10,018 nt of DNA from CAZPEV01 sp964585635. GTDB taxonomy: Bacteria; Zixibacteria; MSB-5A5; GN15; JAAZOE01. The notes under the pieces are model-generated. The model worked only from the letters and a program-made list of their open reading frames with translations. It had not been told where the DNA came from and made no database searches. Position 1 is the first letter of the stretch; the number at the start of each line of letters is the position of its first letter. Below, one piece after another: positions 7,181-10,018 of this stretch. Location: the NCBI GenBank assembly GCA_964585635.1, contig CAZPEV010000123.1:1-10018 (forward strand), in the 5' to 3' direction. Made by a program: the position numbers and the translations under genes.

Positions 7181-8581
7181 ATGAGAAAGACAAAGATCAT
7201 TGCCACCTACGGCCCCTCGCTGGCCTCACGGCGGATTATCAGTCGCCTGGTTGAGGCCGGCGTGAATGTCTTCCGAATAAACTGCTCTCATGGTGACCAG
7301 AATGATTTTCTCGGCGCCGCGCGGCTGATCCGTCAGGGAACCCGCAGGGCGCCTTTCCCGGTCGGGCTATTGTTTGATATCTCCGGCCCAAAACTGCGAT
7401 TGGAACGTTTTGACGGGGAGCAGGCGGTCGCGGTCGGCGATGAACTGACGCTGACGATCGGCCGTTCAGATTTCGGCAAAAGAATCATCGCCGTCAATCA
7501 TCCCGGCATAATCAAATCAGTCCGAACCGGGCAGCGGCTCTATGTCGACGATGGAAATCTGGCGTTTGAGATCATAGCGACGGCGAGGGACCAGATCCGT
7601 ATCAGGGCCGTCAACGGCGGCCGGCTTCTGGGAGGAAAAGGGATCAACCTTCCGGATACGGACATTCAGATAGAGACCATCACCCGCAAAGACCGGGCCG
7701 ACATTGAAACCGCCGTTAAGGCCGAGGTCGATTATATCGCCCTGTCGTTTGTCCGATCGGGTGACGACATCATCGAAGCGAAACGGCTGATCCATCGCCT
7801 GGGGGGACATCAGAAGATAATCGCCAAGCTGGAGAAGCGGGAGGCGATTGCTCAGCTCGACGATATAATGCTCCTGGCCGACGGGGTCATGGTGGCGCGG
7901 GGAGATTTAGGCGTGGAAATGCCGCCGGAGACGGTCCCGGAGCTTCAAAAGCAAATCATCCGTTTGGCCAATCGCCATCGCAAGCCGGTAATTGTGGCCA
8001 CGCAAATGATGGAATCGATGCGCTTTTCGCCTCGCCCGACCCGAGCCGAGATCAACGATGTCGCCTCGGCCGTCTTTGATTGCGTCGATGCCGTCATGCT
8101 GTCGGCCGAGACCGCTACCGGAGAATATCCGCTGGAGACGGTTCAAACGATGGCCCGGGTGATTGCGGCGGCTGAGCGAGACGGCGGCCCGCCGCCAGTT
8201 TTGGAGGAGGCTTTTTTGGTCCGATCCGAAATCCCCAGCGCCGTGGCCAAGGCCGTCAGCGGCTGCCAGTGCGCCATCATCGTTGCCTTCACCACCTCAG
8301 GATTTACGGCGGAGCTGATTTCGAACCAATTTCCATCGCAGATCATCGTGGCCCTCACTCCGGACAAATCCGTCCTGACCCGGCTGACGGTTTTTCGGGG
8401 GGTCTACCCGGTGCTGATCAGACAGCTTCGCTCCCTTGACGGCATGCTGGCCGAGGTAGAAAGGGTCGGGCGCAAATACGAACTGGCACATATCGGTGAT
8501 ACCGTCATCATTACCGGGGGAGCGCCGTTCGGCCGGATGGTGCCGACCAATTTCATGATGTATCATAAGATCGGGGAATAA
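7181..8581 (+). CDS. pyk: Pyruvate kinase
   Basis: This enzyme converts phosphoenolpyruvate and ADP to pyruvate and ATP, the last step of glycolysis, in the cytoplasm. The 466-residue reading from MRKTKIIATYGPS matches the usual bacterial start and length. The TTG at 7175, two codons earlier, has a better-spaced AAAGG and may be the real initiator. The frame is open back to 6962, but those residues do not resemble the family. Active-site motifs run in order: RINCSHG (Arg32, Asn34, Ser36), FDISGPKLR (Asp66, Lys71, Arg73), the B-domain DDGNL and GGKGINLPD (151-159), AKLEKREA (Lys216, Glu218), MVARGDLGVEM (Asp242), VATQMMESM (Thr274) and RPTRAEINDVA. The C-terminal domain is about 340-466, with no extra PEP-utiliser domain. 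Lys71, in the position that is Glu117 in the muscle enzyme, with Ile at the Thr113 position, is the signature of K+-independent pyruvate kinases. Confidence 0.96.
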   Translation: MRKTKIIATYGPSLASRRIISRLVEAGVNVFRINCSHGDQNDFLGAARLIRQGTRRAPFPVGLLFDISGPKLRLERFDGEQAVAVGDELTLTIGRSDFGKRIIAVNHPGIIKSVRTGQRLYVDDGNLAFEIIATARDQIRIRAVNGGRLLGGKGINLPDTDIQIETITRKDRADIETAVKAEVDYIALSFVRSGDDIIEAKRLIHRLGGHQKIIAKLEKREAIAQLDDIMLLADGVMVARGDLGVEMPPETVPELQKQIIRLANRHRKPVIVATQMMESMRFSPRPTRAEINDVASAVFDCVDAVMLSAETATGEYPLETVQTMARVIAAAERDGGPPPVLEEAFLVRSEIPSAVAKAVSGCQCAIIVAFTTSGFTAELISNQFPSQIIVALTPDKSVLTRLTVFRGVYPVLIRQLRSLDGMLAEVERVGRKYELAHIGDTVIITGGAPFGRMVPTNFMMYHKIGE

Positions 8582-8760
8582 TGCCCGGAGGAACGGGCTG
8601 AGATCGGAGACCACGGGCGATTCGAGTGGTATTTATTGTGGCCGGCGTCGTGCTTTTTTAATGCTGATCCTGCCGTTGAATTCGGCCTTCCCCGGAATCG
8701 GATATTTTTGGTCTCGGGCCGGAGATTTCGCGGTGTATTTTCTCCGACTGCACCGTCCTT

Positions 8761-9387
8761 CTAGTGCGGCGTCGTGGGGAAATATGGAATTGTATCATTG
8801 GAGGGACCAACGCCGCAATTTCCCCCTCCCCTTGCCAAGACAACGGACCCGGCTATCAGCCCCCCACCCCCCGCAATCGCCCACCATTTGGTGTACCAGC
8901 TTCCGCCTTTCTTGGGCAGGGTGACCGGTACCGTGGTCACCGTGTCACGGAGGACCGGCGGCGTTTGCTCCTGAGCTTTCCGGAGCAATTCCCGCAGGGT
9001 CGGGTTCAATGGTACCGACAGCGTGCCGGCGGCGGACGATTCGTCCCATTGTGTATCTGATCGATAGATTTTTGAAAACTCCTGCACAACCGGCTCGGAG
9101 TATTCCGGATTTTGAATATAGTAAACATATCCCAGAAGAAAGTGGGCGTCGGCCCGATTCTTGGCAGAAATCGACGGCAGGGTGAGGTAATCGGCGATTT
9201 CATTTTCCGCGCACCGATAGTCCAACGTGTTCAACGTGTTCCGGGCATTGGCCAAACTCGGCGACTGGCGGTTATAGACACAGGGAGCTTCCTGTGAAGA
9301 CAGGGGCGCCGGTCCGGCGACAGCCAGGAAGAAGCTCATCAAAACCAGGCAAACCGTCGGCCGCCGGATCATTTCATGCTGCTGCAT
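8761..9387 (-). CDS. Exported/membrane TPR-like protein of unknown function
   Basis: The function is not recognised. The 208-residue reading starts MQQHEMIRRPTV at the ATG on 9387, with AAGGAGAG seven bases upstream; a longer frame would run into the preceding gene. Residues 9-26 (basic RR, then VCLVLMSFFLAVAG) look like a signal peptide or N-terminal anchor. Residues about 45-140 are helical with a TPR-like rhythm (ANARNTLNTLDYRCAENEI, then NRADAHFLLGYVYY, and an ELLRKAQEQ helix). A Pro/Thr-rich linker (142-158) leads to WWAIAGGGGLIAGSVVLARGGG (169-189), a probable transmembrane segment, and a short Gly/Pro tail. This TPR, linker and C-terminal Gly-rich helix design occurs in envelope proteins of several anaerobic candidate phyla. 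It follows the PEGA-like gene by 20 bases and is probably cotranscribed with it. Confidence 0.75.
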   Translation of the reverse strand: MQQHEMIRRPTVCLVLMSFFLAVAGPAPLSSQEAPCVYNRQSPSLANARNTLNTLDYRCAENEIADYLTLPSISAKNRADAHFLLGYVYYIQNPEYSEPVVQEFSKIYRSDTQWDESSAAGTLSVPLNPTLRELLRKAQEQTPPVLRDTVTTVPVTLPKKGGSWYTKWWAIAGGGGLIAGSVVLARGGGNCGVGPSNDTIPYFPTTPH

Positions 9388-9407
9388 ACGGCTCTCCTTA
9401 TCCTGCC

Positions 9408-10018
9408 TTATTCCGGACGGGCGGAGTGGTAAATCACAATGTCCACCTTGGACAGATCCTGCCATTTGGCGGAGCCAAAATCTACCAGGCCGCCGCTCCC
9501 CTCTGTGAATAACCGCCGGGCCGGATCAAACGGAAATATGACAAATGAATCGACGGCCCGAGATTCCCCTCCCGTTCCGTTCTTGATGATAAAACCTATC
9601 TGCCACGGTCCCGGGATGACGTTGAGATCGGTTATGGGGAAGGCATCATAGCTCCGGGATTTTCCATTCAGGACAACCTGTAGCTTTCCGCCCTGCAGAT
9701 CCGCGCCGCCAATGACCAAGCGCATTTTATGGGTGCTAGGAAATTCATTGGCCAACGAGTAGCTCATCGTTCGATTGACGTTGAGTTGCACGCGATCCAC
9801 AAAGACGGGGAATTCCGGATTGACAATCTTGACCTCGTACTCTCCCTGGCCAAGCGCCAGGCCGCGGTCGAATTCCGCCTCCCGGCCGTCAATATACAGC
9901 AAGGAGTTAAAGATCGGATCGGCCCGCACCGTCAGTTGCGGGAGGGGCGGGGGGCTTGGCGAGGGCGGCGAATACGGCTGCCCCGGCTGGACGGCCGATG
10001 CGGTGAGCAACGCCTGGG
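9408..10018 (-). CDS. Proline-rich PEGA-like domain protein, N-terminal part beyond the window
   Basis: The frame is open to the right edge, so the start is not visible; a TTG at 10010 is unlikely to be the true start because coding continues upstream. About 203 residues can be read. A proline-rich linker (PGQPYSPPSPSPPPLPQ) leads into a PEGA-like beta domain: LTVRADP, then LLYIDGREAEF, LALGQGEYEVKIVNPEF and VDRVQLNVN. The remaining 120 residues are beta-rich (KMRLVIGGADL, then GPWQIGFIIKNGTGG), ending HSARPE. PEGA domains usually follow kinase, TPR or membrane-anchored regions and are extracytoplasmic; which one applies here cannot be seen. The identification rests on pattern only (V-x-x-x-P, IDG, L-x-x-G-x-Y-x-V). 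It lies upstream of the TPR-like gene with a 20-base gap. Confidence 0.62.
   Translation of the reverse strand, partial: QALLTASAVQPGQPYSPPSPSPPPLPQLTVRADPIFNSLLYIDGREAEFDRGLALGQGEYEVKIVNPEFPVFVDRVQLNVNRTMSYSLANEFPSTHKMRLVIGGADLQGGKLQVVLNGKSRSYDAFPITDLNVIPGPWQIGFIIKNGTGGESRAVDSFVIFPFDPARRLFTEGSGGLVDFGSAKWQDLSKVDIVIYHSARPE

Noticed and set aside
8582..8760. Possible terminators between the convergent pyk and TPR-like genes (GCCCG/CGGGC at 8583-8598; CGGAGA/TCTCCG at 8720-8746)
   Set aside because: Neither short stem is followed by a T-run in the needed orientation; the T-run at 8653-8659 has no good stem before it.

Overview
The window comes from a bacterium, probably an anaerobe with moderately high GC. 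It carries a hydrogenase-heterodisulfide reductase operon beside a bacterial-type pyruvate kinase and a Shine-Dalgarno-led pair of secreted/envelope-like genes (TPR-like and PEGA-like). That mix fits an uncultured anaerobic lineage such as Zixibacteria or a Desulfobacterota-like group better than a methanogen, but the phylum cannot be fixed from this sequence.

Layout: positions 1-6365 hold one minus-strand operon read hdrC-hdrB-hdrA-mvhD-mvhG-mvhA. mvhA is cut by the left window edge just after its last CxxC. Every junction overlaps by 4 or 8 bases, so the six genes look translationally coupled. Positions 6366-7180 are an AT-richer divergent intergenic region of about 815 bases. It contains a likely hdrC promoter whose 16-bp spacer is itself a perfect TGTGAA-N4-TTCACA palindrome (a Rex-like operator, also compatible with CRP/FNR-family sites). 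It also contains a possible branched RNA-forming segment, a weaker plus-strand promoter candidate and a second inverted repeat. Positions 7181-8581 (+) encode pyruvate kinase. After a 179-base convergent gap come two minus-strand genes: a 208-residue TPR-like secreted/membrane protein (8761-9387) and, 20 bases upstream of it, the C-terminal part of a proline-rich PEGA-like protein that runs off the right edge.

How they work together: MvhAG splits H2. MvhD passes the electrons to HdrA, whose FAD is the expected bifurcation site. HdrA sends one branch to ferredoxin through its C-terminal clusters and the other through HdrC to the CCG-domain subunit HdrB. In methanogens HdrB reduces CoM-S-S-CoB; the acceptor in this bacterium is unknown. 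The Rex-like operator suggests expression responds to the NADH/NAD+ balance. Pyruvate kinase is central carbon metabolism and is only a divergent neighbour. The PEGA/TPR pair is functionally unassigned. No mobile element, CRISPR array, tRNA or rRNA was seen.
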